Shown here: piece by piece, positions 63,710 through 64,000 of the stretch
How positions within the stretch are numbered: position 1 is the first letter of the stretch
How the letters are laid out: every line of letters starts with the position of its first letter
From: Legionella fallonii LLAP-10
GTDB taxonomy: Bacteria; Pseudomonadota; Gammaproteobacteria; Legionellales; Legionellaceae
DNA length: 64,000 bases
Assembly (NCBI RefSeq): GCF_000953135.1
Contig: NZ_LN614827.1
Span: 2,013,001 to 2,077,000 of the forward strand
Reading direction: 5' to 3'
Notes under the pieces: generated by a model
Database searches by the model: none
Seen by the model: only the letters and a program-made list of their open reading frames with translations
Told to the model about the DNA's origin: nothing
Program-made: the position numbers and the translations under genes

Positions 63710-63932
63710 ATGAAACAAAATTTTTCAGCAAGAATAGTCCCTCTGGAAGAAGTCTATGCAGCAACTTATAAACTTGCCTTGCTTATTATGGAGTCACACT
63801 ATATTTTTGATACGGTAATCGCTATTGCAAGAGGTGGATTTCCTATAGCACGCTTTATTTGTAATTTTTTAAATATTCATCATTTAGGTGCTGTACAAAT
63901 AACACATTACACCGCTGGGGCTACGGAGATAG
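63710..63932 (+). pseudogene. Phosphoribosyltransferase gene cut by an insertion sequence
   Basis: The first ~72 residues (PLEEVYAATYKLALLIMES, DTVIAIARGGFPIARFICNF, QITHYTAGATEIE) match the start of xanthine-guanine-type phosphoribosyltransferases with the ARGG motif. The PRPP loop that should follow is missing; instead the DNA turns into an IS3-type transposase frame around 63930. The frame then runs to a stop at 63970 without sense. Begins two bases after the nitroreductase stop codon. Confidence 0.78.
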
Positions 63933-64000
63933 AAAATAAGACAGGTTGCCAAGGAACTTGGAGTTACTGAAAACAACCTATATAACTGGCGTAAGCAGTT
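63933..64000 (+). mobile_element. IS3-type OrfA start, cut by window edge
   Basis: The frame from 63933 reads KIRQVAKELGVTENNLYNWR before the window ends. This is the helix-turn-helix of IS3-family OrfA proteins (VAxELGVsxxxLYxWRKQ). A TAG at 63930-63932 stands just upstream in the same frame, so the true OrfA start has been lost or lies in another arrangement; it may be an IS fragment. Confidence 0.7.

Overview
The window is AT-rich gamma-proteobacterial DNA that I read as a chromosome segment of a Legionella (Legionellaceae) species. The reasons are a histidine acid phosphatase of the Legionella Map type, an orphan IcmL/DotI-like protein, an F-box protein, several ankyrin-repeat proteins with putative cysteine-peptidase domains, many large Legionella-like proteins without recognisable families, and the remnant of a B3 metallo-beta-lactamase resembling FEZ-1 of L. 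gormanii. The species cannot be fixed from sequence alone. No rRNA, tRNA or CRISPR array was recognised.

Layout. 1-17 kb is mixed: a cut SDR gene, a secreted InlB-B/DUF1566-type protein, CvfB, a carotenoid-oxygenase remnant, a C-terminally repetitive effector candidate (3950-5779), the helicase Lhr, a four-gene export operon (membrane fusion protein, ABC ATPase, ABC permease, TolC-like protein; 14448 down to 10117) and the NAD-salvage pair pncB-pncA. 17-28 kb is rich in secreted and effector-like genes: a Cys-rich secreted protein, Map, a protein with 21-bp and 6-bp tandem repeats, an IcmL-like protein, a 782-aa protein with a duplicated helical module, and a two-gene unit ending in an F-box protein. 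28-39 kb holds a FIST sensor coupled to a PAS-GGDEF cyclase, a zeta-toxin-like hybrid, transporters (EamA, DctA, CPA1 antiporter), a small repeat protein with a C-terminal membrane hairpin, and a GT-C-like membrane protein. 39-49 kb holds a 1239-aa ankyrin protein, an ATL DNA-repair protein, an alpha/beta-hydrolase-like effector candidate, ArgE and an uncharacterised 350-aa protein. 49-53 kb shows integrase debris, acetyltransferases (one frameshifted) and a tRNA-editing cluster (AlaX, YbaK remnant, DUF2000) facing an XRE-cupin regulator across two palindromic operator-like sites. 53.8-58 kb carries two adjacent ankyrin proteins whose N-termini share a putative Cys-His-Asp triad; the second is broken at a run of nine A. 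58-64 kb has an FtsH, a small element with terminal inverted repeats, two IS5-type transposase fragments on either side of a coiled 507-aa protein, a nitroreductase, and a phosphoribosyltransferase cut by an IS3-type transposase start.

The most distinctive content is the load of candidate host-directed proteins, most of them single genes with their own spacing, and the amount of gene decay: at least ten broken or remnant genes were read directly from intergenic DNA. Functions of the effector candidates are inferred; secretion through Dot/Icm is plausible from context but not shown by the sequence.
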